The notes under the pieces: generated by a model
The model's database searches: none
The model's input: only the letters and a program-made list of their open reading frames with translations
What the model was told of the DNA's origin: nothing
Assembly: GCA_023420085.1 (NCBI GenBank)
Contig: JAEZWQ010000047.1
Span: 1 to 64,000, forward strand
Length of the DNA stretch: 64,000 nt
Reading direction: 5' to 3'
DNA from: Bacillota bacterium
GTDB lineage: Bacteria > Bacillota > Clostridia > Lachnospirales > Lachnospiraceae
In this document: positions 17,855 to 25,293 of the stretch, piece after piece
Position numbering within the stretch: the stretch's first letter is position 1
How the letters are laid out: the number at the start of each line of letters is the position of its first letter
Position numbers and translations under genes: made by a program

Positions 17855-18710
17855 TACTATGAATATAAGGCTAGACACATATTTATCTAATAAAATTGAT
17901 AATATGAGTCGAAGCCTTATTTCTAAATTGATTTCAAATGGCAATATTCTTGTAAATAATAAAAAAGTAAAATCTTCATATAAAATACAAGTTAATGATG
18001 AAATTATAATTAATTATATTGAAAAAGATAATGAAATTAAACCTATTAATTTACCAATAGATATAATTTATGAAGATGAAGATTATGTATTTATTAATAA
18101 GCCCAAGGGACTTATCGTACATCCAGGAGATTCAACTGATGATTATACGCTTGTTTCTATACTAAAATATCACTATAATAATTATTTATCAGATATTAAT
18201 GGAGATAATAGATTAGGAATAGTGCATCGATTGGATAAGTATACAAGTGGGGCATTGTGTATATGCAAAAATAATAATGCTCATATGCTTTTTTCTAATT
18301 TAATAAAAGAGCATAAAGTTATAAAAAAATATATAGCAATTGTAGATGGAAATATAACTAAGGAATATACAATAAATAAACCAATCGGTAGAAATCCTAA
18401 GAATAGAACTAAAATGGCAATAATTGATGATGGGAAATATGCAATTACTCATGTTAAGCCAATTAATATTGTAGGAAACAAAACGTTAGTAGAATGTATC
18501 ATAGAGACTGGCAGAACTCATCAAATTAGAGTACATCTAAAGTCTATTGGTTATCCAGTTACAGGTGATACAGTATATGGTAAAAAATCTTCGATATGTG
18601 AAGGTCAGGCTTTACATGCATATTCACTAGAGTTTATACATCCAATAAAAAATAAATATATGCATATAGTTGCAAAACCACCAGAATATTTTGAAAAATT
18701 TTACAAATAG
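17838..18710 (+). CDS. rluD: RluA/RluD-family 23S rRNA pseudouridine synthase
   Basis: A 290-residue enzyme with an N-terminal S4 RNA-binding domain (about 7-65) and a pseudouridine synthase catalytic domain. Catalytic aspartate lies in GIVHRLDKYTSG, and the GRTHQIRVHLKSIGYPVTGD segment is typical of RluA/RluD enzymes. The product probably modifies large-subunit rRNA. AGGAGA lies six bases before the ATG inside the lspA end. It is the last gene of the long plus-strand block, and lspA-rluD pairing is widespread. Confidence 0.9.
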   Translation: MLIISDTMNIRLDTYLSNKIDNMSRSLISKLISNGNILVNNKKVKSSYKIQVNDEIIINYIEKDNEIKPINLPIDIIYEDEDYVFINKPKGLIVHPGDSTDDYTLVSILKYHYNNYLSDINGDNRLGIVHRLDKYTSGALCICKNNNAHMLFSNLIKEHKVIKKYIAIVDGNITKEYTINKPIGRNPKNRTKMAIIDDGKYAITHVKPINIVGNKTLVECIIETGRTHQIRVHLKSIGYPVTGDTVYGKKSSICEGQALHAYSLEFIHPIKNKYMHIVAKPPEYFEKFYK

Positions 18711-18740
18711 TTGATGATATTATTGCTAAATAAGTACTAT

Positions 18741-18785
18741 ATCTAATTTTGTATTTGAATAAATTCATGATACAAGATATTAGAT
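18741..18785 (+). other. Imperfect stem-loop between rluD and the next gene
   Basis: ATCTAAT (18741-18747) pairs with ATTAGAT (18779-18785), and TTGTAT (18749-18754) with ATACAA (18770-18775); a further small hairpin TGAA/TTCA can close the loop. No U-run follows, so it is not a classical terminator. It may protect or end the long upstream transcript. Nothing else is recognised in 18711-18812. Confidence 0.45.
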
Positions 18786-18812
18786 GAATGTAAATATATA
18801 AAATATAATTTA

Positions 18813-18842
18813 TTAGCAATCATGATTTTAGTATGTTATAAT
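18813..18842 (+). promoter_or_regulatory. Candidate extended -10 promoter
   Basis: TTAGCA (18813-18818), an 18-base spacer and TATAAT (18837-18842), preceded by TATG, forming the extended -10 TATGTTATAAT. It is 30 bases before the cytidylate-kinase-like start. The same 11-mer occurs on the other strand upstream of the cardiolipin synthase gene. Confidence 0.6.
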
Positions 18843-18872
18843 TTAACTATAGCATTATAAGGAGGAATAAAT

Positions 18873-19565
18873 ATGAATACAATTATTACTATAGGTAGAC
18901 AATTTGGTAGTGGTGGTAGAGTTATTGGCAAGGCTCTAGCAAAACATTTTAATATTCCTTATTATGATAAAGATTTGTTAGCTGTTGCAGCAAAAGAAAG
19001 TGGTCTATGTGAGGAATTATTTGAATCACATGATGAAAAGCCAACTAATAGTTTCTTATATTCATTAGTAATGGATACATATTCTTTAGGTTATTCAACC
19101 TCAGCGTTTACTGATATGCCAATTAATTATAAAGTTTTCTTGGCACAGTTTGATGCAATTAAATCAATAGCAGAGAAAGAAGGAGCATGTGTAATAGTTG
19201 GACGCTGTGCTGATTATGCGTTAGCTGATTATGATAACGTTATCAATTTATTTATACATGCAGACATTGATGACAGAGCAAAGGTTATAGCTAAAAGATA
19301 TGATTTAACTGAAGAAAAAGCTAAAGATAAAATAATTAAAATGGATAAAAAACGTTCTAGTTATTATAATTATTATGCTAATAAAAAATGGGGAGATGCT
19401 AAAGGGTATGATTTGTGCATCAATTCATTTGCATTGGGTATTGATGGTACAGTTGATCTTATTATTAAGTTGGTAGAAACTTTCGAGGCTAATAAAACTT
19501 TAAATAAGGTAGAAGAAGTAATAAATATAAAAAAAGAATATGATCAACCAAAAGATGAAATATAA
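18873..19565 (+). CDS. Cytidylate kinase-like family protein
   Basis: A 230-residue P-loop protein of the cytidylate kinase-like family that is frequent in Clostridia. The N-terminus has an atypical nucleotide-binding loop, ITIGRQFGSGGRVIGK (about 5-20), then YYDKDLL, CVIVGRCADYAL (about 108-119), and MDKKRSSYYNYYANKKWGDAKGYDLCINS near the C-terminus, typical of this group. True CMP kinase activity is not established for the family; the substrate is unknown. AGGAGG precedes the ATG, and the gene has its own promoter. Confidence 0.85.
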   Translation: MNTIITIGRQFGSGGRVIGKALAKHFNIPYYDKDLLAVAAKESGLCEELFESHDEKPTNSFLYSLVMDTYSLGYSTSAFTDMPINYKVFLAQFDAIKSIAEKEGACVIVGRCADYALADYDNVINLFIHADIDDRAKVIAKRYDLTEEKAKDKIIKMDKKRSSYYNYYANKKWGDAKGYDLCINSFALGIDGTVDLIIKLVETFEANKTLNKVEEVINIKKEYDQPKDEI

Positions 19566-19582
19566 TAAATTATATTTTATAG

Positions 19583-19639
19583 CAGATAAACAACTATTCG
19601 CAAAAGACAACTTTAACGAAAAGTTGATCTAGTTATCTG
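19583..19639 (+). other. Two-helix RNA structure upstream of upp
   Basis: CAGATAA (19583-19589) can pair with TTATCTG (19633-19639), enclosing a perfect 7-bp hairpin CAACTTT/AAAGTTG (19608-19614/19620-19626) with a five-base loop. It lies after the cytidylate-kinase-like stop and about 107 bases before upp. It matches no riboswitch family that I recognise and lacks a U-tract. It could be a 3' end or a leader element. Confidence 0.4.
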
Positions 19640-19745
19640 AAATTAAGGATTATTATATTTTATATAATATAAAACACAAATAAAATATTATATTTATAAC
19701 AAGTAATTAATATTTTAAATATACATCTATATATAAGGAGAAATA

Positions 19746-20381
19746 ATGAATAACGAAAAAATACATATATCTAATCATCCATTAATTAAACATAAAATTT
19801 CTATTTTAAGGGATAAACATACAGGAACAAATGAATTCAGGACTCTTTCTGATGAAATTGCTGTACTTCTAGGATTTGAAGCATTAAAAGATCTTGAGCT
19901 AGAAACTAGAGAAATTGAAACACCTCTAACAAAATATAATGCTCCATTTATTTCAGGTAAGAAATTAGCTATAGTTCCTGTACTAAGAGCTGGACTTGGA
20001 ATGGTAAATGGTATATTGACTCTAGTTCCATCTGCAAAAATAGGGCATATAGGTCTATATAGGGATCATGACACGATGGAGCCACAGGAATATTATTGTA
20101 AACTTCCAGAAAATATAGATGAAAGATTAGTTTTAGTTATTGATCCAATGCTTGCGACAGGTGGTTCGGCATGTGCAGCTGTTGATTTTATAAAGAAAAA
20201 AGGCGGAAAAAATATTAAATTTTTATGCATTATTGCTGCTCCTGAAGGGGTTGAGAGATTACATAGAGAGCATCCAGACATTGAAATTTATATAGGAACA
20301 CTTGATGAAAAACTTAATGAAGATTGCTATATAGTTCCAGGGCTAGGTGATGCTGGCGATAGAATTTTTGGTACAAAATAA
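19746..20381 (+). CDS. upp: Uracil phosphoribosyltransferase
   Basis: Pyrimidine salvage enzyme converting uracil and PRPP to UMP. The 211-residue product has all the family signatures: HPLIKHKISILRD at the N-terminus, VPVLRAGLGMVNG, IGLYRD, the PRPP-binding loop DPMLATGGSA (about 138-147) and the C-terminal IYIGTLDEKLNEDCYIVPGLGDAGDR-type uracil-binding region. The ribosome site AAGGAG lies before the ATG. A 180-base leader without an obvious riboswitch precedes it, and a strong hairpin follows the stop. Confidence 0.97.
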   Translation: MNNEKIHISNHPLIKHKISILRDKHTGTNEFRTLSDEIAVLLGFEALKDLELETREIETPLTKYNAPFISGKKLAIVPVLRAGLGMVNGILTLVPSAKIGHIGLYRDHDTMEPQEYYCKLPENIDERLVLVIDPMLATGGSACAAVDFIKKKGGKNIKFLCIIAAPEGVERLHREHPDIEIYIGTLDEKLNEDCYIVPGLGDAGDRIFGTK

Positions 20382-20396
20382 TATAGTATTTTACAA

Positions 20397-20430
20397 GCTC
20401 CATGATAATTAATATTATTTATCATGGAGC
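20397..20430. terminator. Hairpin between convergent upp and the NUDIX gene
   Basis: A perfect 12-bp stem, GCTCCATGATAA (20397-20408) with TTATCATGGAGC (20419-20430), and a ten-base loop, lies between the two convergent stops. The U-rich tracts on both sides are interrupted, so it may act as a bidirectional but modest terminator or as a 3'-end protector. Confidence 0.65.
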
Positions 20431-20445
20431 GTATTCATTTTATAT

Positions 20446-20988
20446 TTATTTATTTTTCAAATTGATATATGCTAAGACAGCTATTACTACTTTAGAATCC
20501 ACTACTTCACCTGTATATATCATTTGCAATACCTCTTCGACAGTAAATTTGCAAATTTCAATATATTCATCTTCATCTAAGTTTTGATTACCATCAAATA
20601 AATCCGTTGCTATATAAAAATGAAGTTTTTCATTTGAAAAACCAATAGAGCTATATATACTAAATAACTTTGTAATATTATTGGATTTTTTACCTATTTC
20701 TTCTTCTAATTCTCTAATTGCACAATCTAGCGGAGACTCACCTTTTTCAAGACCACCTGCAGGAACTTCGTATATTGTTCCTTCAGCATTATTTCTGTAC
20801 TGTCTAATCAAAATTATTTTTCCGTCATTATCTATTGGTAATATTACAGATGCTCCCTTATGATCAAGGTGGACCCATTCAACAATTTTATTTGATGGTG
20901 TTTTAATATCTTCTAAATATAAATCAAATATTTTTGTCTTTTGAATTAATCGTTTATTAAGTATTTCAAATTCATCTAATCTTGACAT
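20446..20988 (-). CDS. NUDIX hydrolase, ADP-ribose pyrophosphatase type
   Basis: A 180-residue NUDIX protein. The box GX5EX7REUXEEXGU is complete (GGLEKGESPLDCAIRELEEEIG, starting near residue 77), preceded by ILIRQYRNNAEGTIYEVPAG, a pattern typical of the ADP-ribose pyrophosphatase subfamily. It likely hydrolyses ADP-ribose or related nucleotide sugars. The start has GGAGGTAGT and overlaps the end of the aminotransferase gene by 13 bases, so the two are co-translated. It is the last gene of the minus-strand aroK operon. Confidence 0.9.
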   Translation of the reverse strand: MSRLDEFEILNKRLIQKTKIFDLYLEDIKTPSNKIVEWVHLDHKGASVILPIDNDGKIILIRQYRNNAEGTIYEVPAGGLEKGESPLDCAIRELEEEIGKKSNNITKLFSIYSSIGFSNEKLHFYIATDLFDGNQNLDEDEYIEICKFTVEEVLQMIYTGEVVDSKVVIAVLAYINLKNK

Positions 20989-22184
20989 ACTACCTCCATT
21001 AGAAAATCTCTAATTTTTTCAATACCCTCAACAATATCAGCTTCACCTAATGAATAAGAAAGACGTATACAGTTTTGTATTCCAAAATCATCACAAGGTA
21101 TGACCGCAACTCCATAATTATCCAATAATATATTGGCAATATCATTACTTGAGGTTATGGATTTATTGCCATATATAAAATTTATTATATTGCTAAAATC
21201 AATTAAAATATAAAAAGCACCATCAGGTTTAATGTATGAAATATATGGCAATTTATCAAGCATTTTAATAAGCAGATCTCTTCTTTTACGGTATATATTG
21301 ATCATTTGGTTAATACTATCTTTAGAACCTGAAAGAGCCTTGACTGCCGCTTTTTGAACAATTGAACATACATTTGATGTATATTGGCTTTGTATTTTAT
21401 TAATAAGTTTAACAATCCTTATAGGTGCTCCAAGATAACCTATTCTCCATCCAGTCATTGCATATGATTTTGAAAGACCATTTATTGTGATTGTTTGTTC
21501 AAATATATCATCACCTAATGATGCAATACTGCAATGTTTCTCGTTAGTATAATTGAGATATTCGTATATTTCATCAGAAATAACATATATTTTATTAGCT
21601 GCAATGACTCTACTTATTTCTAGCAACTCTCTTTTACTATAAATCATGCCCGTTGGATTATTAGGAGAATTTAAAATAATTGCTTTAGTTCGTGGAGTAA
21701 TTCTATCTGATAATTGTTTAGCAGTAATCTTATAATTATTTCTTGGTTTACATTCAACTATTATTGGATTACCACCTGCAAGTAAAACCATTTGAGAGTA
21801 GCTAAGCCAATATGGTGAAGGAATAATAATTTCATCTCCTTCATTAATTATTGCTGTCAGTGCATTCATAAGGCATTGTTTTCCACCATTAGAAACAACT
21901 ATATTATCTATATTATAATTAATATTATTTTCTGTCTTAAATTTAGCTGATATTGCTTCCTTTAATTCATCAATGCCTGTTACAGCTGTATATTTTGTAT
22001 AATTATTATCTATAGCGGTTTTTGCAGCTTCTTTTATTTCTGAAGGAGTATTAAAATTAGGTTCACCAACAGTAAAAGCAATTATATTTTTCCCTTCTTT
22101 TTTTAATTTAATAATCTTTTCTTGTAATTGTAAAGTTTTTGATCCTCTTAAATCAATAATTTTTTTTGAAAGTTCTAAACTCAT
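20976..22184 (-). CDS. Class I PLP aminotransferase (aspartate type)
   Basis: A 402-residue fold-type I aminotransferase of the AspB/AspC group that likely exchanges amino groups between aspartate and 2-oxoglutarate. Visible motifs are FTVGEPNFNTP (substrate loop), NNYTKYTAVTGI, ILNSPNNPTGM, SDEIYEYL, the PLP-lysine motif NGLSKSYAMTGWRIGY and the C-terminal IRLSYSLG with the carboxylate-binding Arg. AGGAGAG precedes the ATG. A terminator-like hairpin stands just upstream, after rny, leaving no space for a separate promoter between them. Confidence 0.9.
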   Translation of the reverse strand: MSLELSKKIIDLRGSKTLQLQEKIIKLKKEGKNIIAFTVGEPNFNTPSEIKEAAKTAIDNNYTKYTAVTGIDELKEAISAKFKTENNINYNIDNIVVSNGGKQCLMNALTAIINEGDEIIIPSPYWLSYSQMVLLAGGNPIIVECKPRNNYKITAKQLSDRITPRTKAIILNSPNNPTGMIYSKRELLEISRVIAANKIYVISDEIYEYLNYTNEKHCSIASLGDDIFEQTITINGLSKSYAMTGWRIGYLGAPIRIVKLINKIQSQYTSNVCSIVQKAAVKALSGSKDSINQMINIYRKRRDLLIKMLDKLPYISYIKPDGAFYILIDFSNIINFIYGNKSITSSNDIANILLDNYGVAVIPCDDFGIQNCIRLSYSLGEADIVEGIEKIRDFLMEVVCQD

Positions 22185-22205
22185 ATCTCTCCTATATTAT
22201 TTAAA

Positions 22206-22227
22206 AAGCAGTCCATATGGACTGCTT
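22206..22227 (-). terminator. Intrinsic terminator/attenuator after rny
   Basis: A perfect palindromic hairpin: AAGCAGTCC (22206-22214) pairs with GGACTGCTT (22219-22227), with the loop ATAT. On the minus strand it follows the rny stop and ends in a run of five T residues. The aminotransferase start is only about 22 bases further on, so downstream genes depend on read-through or on a promoter inside rny. Confidence 0.75.
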
Positions 22228-22230
22228 AGT

Positions 22231-23811
22231 TTATTTGGCATAATCAATAGCTCGTGATTCACGAATTACATTAACTTTAATCTGGCCTGGATAATTCATA
22301 GTAGACTCAATTTCTTTTGAAATATCTCTAGCCATTATAATCATTTCATCATCACTAATTTTATCAGGTACTACCATTATACGTACCTCTCTACCAGCCT
22401 GTAATGCAAACGATTTTTCAACTCCATCAAAAGAATTTGTAATTTCTTCCAATTGGTTAAGCCTATTTATATAAGCTTCCATAGTTTCACGTCTAGCACC
22501 TGGTCTAGATGCACTTATTGTATCAGCTATTTGTACAATAACTGAAATTGTATTGTCCGCTTCATAATCACCATGATGTGAAGCCACTGAATTGATAACT
22601 GCAGGATGTTCTTTATATTTTTTCAACAATTCTATACCTAAATCAACATGTGATCCCTCAACTTCATGATCAATTGATTTACCTATATCATGTAATAATC
22701 CTGCTTTTTTGGCAAGTTTAATATCTTCACCAAATTCTGCTGCTAAAATTCCAGCAACATGTCCAACTTCAATAGCATGCTTCAAAACATTTTGACCATA
22801 ACTTGTTCTATATTTAAGTCTACCAATGTATTTAACAAGCTCAGGATGGACACGATGAAGTCCAAGCTCTAATATTGCAGCCTCTCCTGCATTTCTTATT
22901 TCAGTATCTACTTCTTTCTGTGCTTTCTGTACTATTTCTTCAATTCTTCCTGGATGAATTCTTCCATCAATAATTAACTTTTCAAGAGCTATTCTTGCTA
23001 CTTCTCTCCTAACTGGATCAAAACAAGATAATACCACTGCTTCAGGAGTATCGTCAATAATTACTTCAACTCCTGTTAGGTTTTCAATTGCTCTTATATT
23101 TCTACCCTCTCTACCAATGATTCTACCTTTCATATCATCATTTGGTAAAGATACAACAGAAATCGTATTTTCAGATACAGTTTCAGAAGCGTAGCGTTGC
23201 ATAGTTGATAAGACTATCTCATTTGCACGTTTTTTACCCTCTTCTTTAGCTTCTAATTCCATCTCCTTTATAATACGAGCTTTATCATGGGTTAATTCAT
23301 TTTTGACAGAATCAAGCAAAAATTCTTTTGCTTCTTCAGAAGTCATATTTGAAATACGTTCAAGCTCTTCTTTTTGTTTCTCACAATACTGTTCAGCTTC
23401 AGCTTCTTTATTTTTTAACTGCTCTTCTCTTAATACCAGCTTCTCTTCTCTTTGATTTAAAGCTTCATATTTTGTATCAACAGCAGCTTCTTTTTTACGA
23501 ATACTTTTTTCGATGCTACTAATCTCTTTAGTTCTAAGTCTTAACTCTTCGTCTAAATTATTTTTAGCAAGGATACTTTCTTCTTTTATTTCAAGCTTTG
23601 CTTCACGTATTTTATCTTCAGCTGCTTTTTCAGCTTCTTTGATAATATTTTTTGCCCTAGTTTCAGCAACACCAATGGTCATTGCATCTTCAGCATTTTT
23701 TTTATCAATTGCCTTTTTTGAAGCAACTTTAGAAGTAACAATACCTGTCAAAACAATAAGGATGAAAGCAACGATGATTAAGCCAATAATTATCGGCATA
23801 TTTCCCGGCAT
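22231..23811 (-). CDS. rny: Ribonuclease Y
   Basis: Membrane-anchored endoribonuclease that initiates mRNA turnover in Firmicutes. The 526-residue protein has an N-terminal membrane segment (about 4-25), a long charged coiled coil (about 40-200), a KH domain (GRIIGREGRNIRAIENLTGVE region, about 225-290) and an HD domain with GLLHDIGKSIDHE (metal-binding HD) and the C-terminal region ending VNVIRESRAIDYAK. An open frame extends seven codons upstream, but AGGAGG at 23823-23818 sets the start at 23811. A hairpin directly adjoins this ribosome site. Confidence 0.96.
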   Translation of the reverse strand: MPGNMPIIIGLIIVAFILIVLTGIVTSKVASKKAIDKKNAEDAMTIGVAETRAKNIIKEAEKAAEDKIREAKLEIKEESILAKNNLDEELRLRTKEISSIEKSIRKKEAAVDTKYEALNQREEKLVLREEQLKNKEAEAEQYCEKQKEELERISNMTSEEAKEFLLDSVKNELTHDKARIIKEMELEAKEEGKKRANEIVLSTMQRYASETVSENTISVVSLPNDDMKGRIIGREGRNIRAIENLTGVEVIIDDTPEAVVLSCFDPVRREVARIALEKLIIDGRIHPGRIEEIVQKAQKEVDTEIRNAGEAAILELGLHRVHPELVKYIGRLKYRTSYGQNVLKHAIEVGHVAGILAAEFGEDIKLAKKAGLLHDIGKSIDHEVEGSHVDLGIELLKKYKEHPAVINSVASHHGDYEADNTISVIVQIADTISASRPGARRETMEAYINRLNQLEEITNSFDGVEKSFALQAGREVRIMVVPDKISDDEMIIMARDISKEIESTMNYPGQIKVNVIRESRAIDYAK

Positions 23812-23822
23812 TTCGTTCCTCC

Positions 23823-23842
23823 TTTTGTACATAAGTACAAAA
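23823..23842 (-). promoter_or_regulatory. Hairpin adjoining the rny ribosome-binding site
   Basis: An inverted repeat TTTTGTAC (23823-23830) / GTACAAAA (23835-23842) with loop ATAA can form an 8-bp stem. On the minus strand the stem ends within one base of the AGGAGG that starts rny translation, in the gap after the queH-aroE stop. It could serve as an RNA processing site or translational control. Too weak and lacking a U-tract for a terminator in this direction. Confidence 0.45.
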
Positions 23843-23847
23843 TAATT

Positions 23848-25293
23848 TTACAATATTTTCTTTAATCTGTCAATTATGATAGGCTTTTTCTCACTATCTA
23901 TAACTGCTAATTTATCTGTCCATATGTTAAATGAAAGTAGTGCTTGCTCCAGTAGCATCATCTTACCATCAATTGTTTTAAAACCATTTTTTTGCGCTAA
24001 TTCAATAAATTTTGTAGTACCTATTTTCTTATATACTATATCAATGAAAAGTGTGCTTGGTGAATATATATTAAAGTTATTAATAATACATTTTGAGTCA
24101 TTCATTCCAACTGGAGTTGTATTCACAATAACATCAGCAGGTAGATTTTTATCTGTTATATTTACTTTAATATTAAGAGTTTCAATTATATCTAAAAGTT
24201 TAGAAACATTTTTTGAATTATTTCTAACGATAAAATTAATAGTTTCAATTTTATTTGCTATAGCTACTATTATTGATCTAGCCGCTGCACCAGACCCGTA
24301 TATTGAAATACTTCTAGTATTTTCAGGGATAAGATTCATAAAGCCATCACCGTCAGTTGTATATCCCCTTAAAATCCCATTATCATTTACAATTGTATTT
24401 ACAGAATTAGATATTAGTGCTTCTTCTGAAACATAGTCAAGATATTTTATTATCTCATATTTAAATGGCATCGTTATATTAGCACCTAATAAATTATTAT
24501 CTTTAATTATATTAATAATATTTTCAGCATTTTCAACGTTAAATGCTTTATATTTATATGGTAATGATAGGTTTCTGAATAAATAATTATGTATGAATGG
24601 AGATAAAGAATGTTTAATAGGATTCCCAAAAACTCCAAATCTTATTGATGATGTGTTATTATAGATCATTTCTTTTTTTGAAAAAATACATCCACAATAG
24701 TCTTGCCTATATATACCAAGTTTATTTGTAATCTCAGTAGATCTTTTAAATCCACCATTCTTTTTAAAATCAGTTTCTAAATATTTAACATTATACTTTT
24801 CAGCTATTTTATTGCCAATATAATTTAATATAGCTGCATCTTTATGTGGGCTTATAGTCAAACTTGTTGTAAAGTAATCGAATCCAAATTTTGATGCTAT
24901 AATTCCAGCTTCATTTAGACGTAATTCATAACATTTATAGCAGCGCATTCCACCTTCATTCTCAAATTCAAGTCCTTTTATTGCTGAATAAAAACGCCTG
25001 GTGTCATAATCGCCAACTATAAGTTCAATTTTATATTTGCCATTAATATTATCAATAATCTTTTTTTGTTCCCTAATTCTATCATCATATTCTTCAGACG
25101 GATATATATTAGGATTATAATAAAAAACTGTTATTTTAAAAAAATTAGATAAATATTCTAGACAATAACTACTACATGGGCCACAACAGCTATGTAATAG
25201 TAGTTTAGGTGGCCCGTTTAAGTTATCTAAAAATTTATCTAAATTTTTTTGATAATTAATATTTCTATTGATATTATTTAAATTAATTTCCAT
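23848..25293 (-). CDS. Fusion protein: epoxyqueuosine reductase QueH + shikimate dehydrogenase AroE
   Basis: One uninterrupted 481-residue frame encodes two enzymes. Residues 30-208 are QueH, which reduces epoxyqueuosine to queuosine: LLHSCCGPC (Cys36, Cys37, Cys40), RCYKCYELRL (Cys118, Cys121), TTSLTISPHKD and YCGC (Cys200, Cys202) give the cysteine set for a metal and Fe-S site. Residues 217-460 are AroE: FGNPIKHSLSP, ANITMPFK with catalytic Lys278, TTDGDGF with Asp314, the nucleotide loop GSGAAAR (333-339), NTTPVGM and LLEQALLSFNIWT. The linker is about eight residues. Met209 could be an internal start but lacks a ribosome site. Both halves look intact. The start overlaps the dnaB end by 11 bases; rny follows. 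Confidence 0.92.
   Translation of the reverse strand: MEINLNNINRNINYQKNLDKFLDNLNGPPKLLLHSCCGPCSSYCLEYLSNFFKITVFYYNPNIYPSEEYDDRIREQKKIIDNINGKYKIELIVGDYDTRRFYSAIKGLEFENEGGMRCYKCYELRLNEAGIIASKFGFDYFTTSLTISPHKDAAILNYIGNKIAEKYNVKYLETDFKKNGGFKRSTEITNKLGIYRQDYCGCIFSKKEMIYNNTSSIRFGVFGNPIKHSLSPFIHNYLFRNLSLPYKYKAFNVENAENIINIIKDNNLLGANITMPFKYEIIKYLDYVSEEALISNSVNTIVNDNGILRGYTTDGDGFMNLIPENTRSISIYGSGAAARSIIVAIANKIETINFIVRNNSKNVSKLLDIIETLNIKVNITDKNLPADVIVNTTPVGMNDSKCIINNFNIYSPSTLFIDIVYKKIGTTKFIELAQKNGFKTIDGKMMLLEQALLSFNIWTDKLAVIDSEKKPIIIDRLKKIL

Noticed and set aside
24640..24680. Separate aroE gene starting at internal Met209
   Set aside because: No ribosome site precedes the internal ATG (24669), the frame is continuous with queH, and there is no intervening stop; a secondary internal start cannot be fully excluded.
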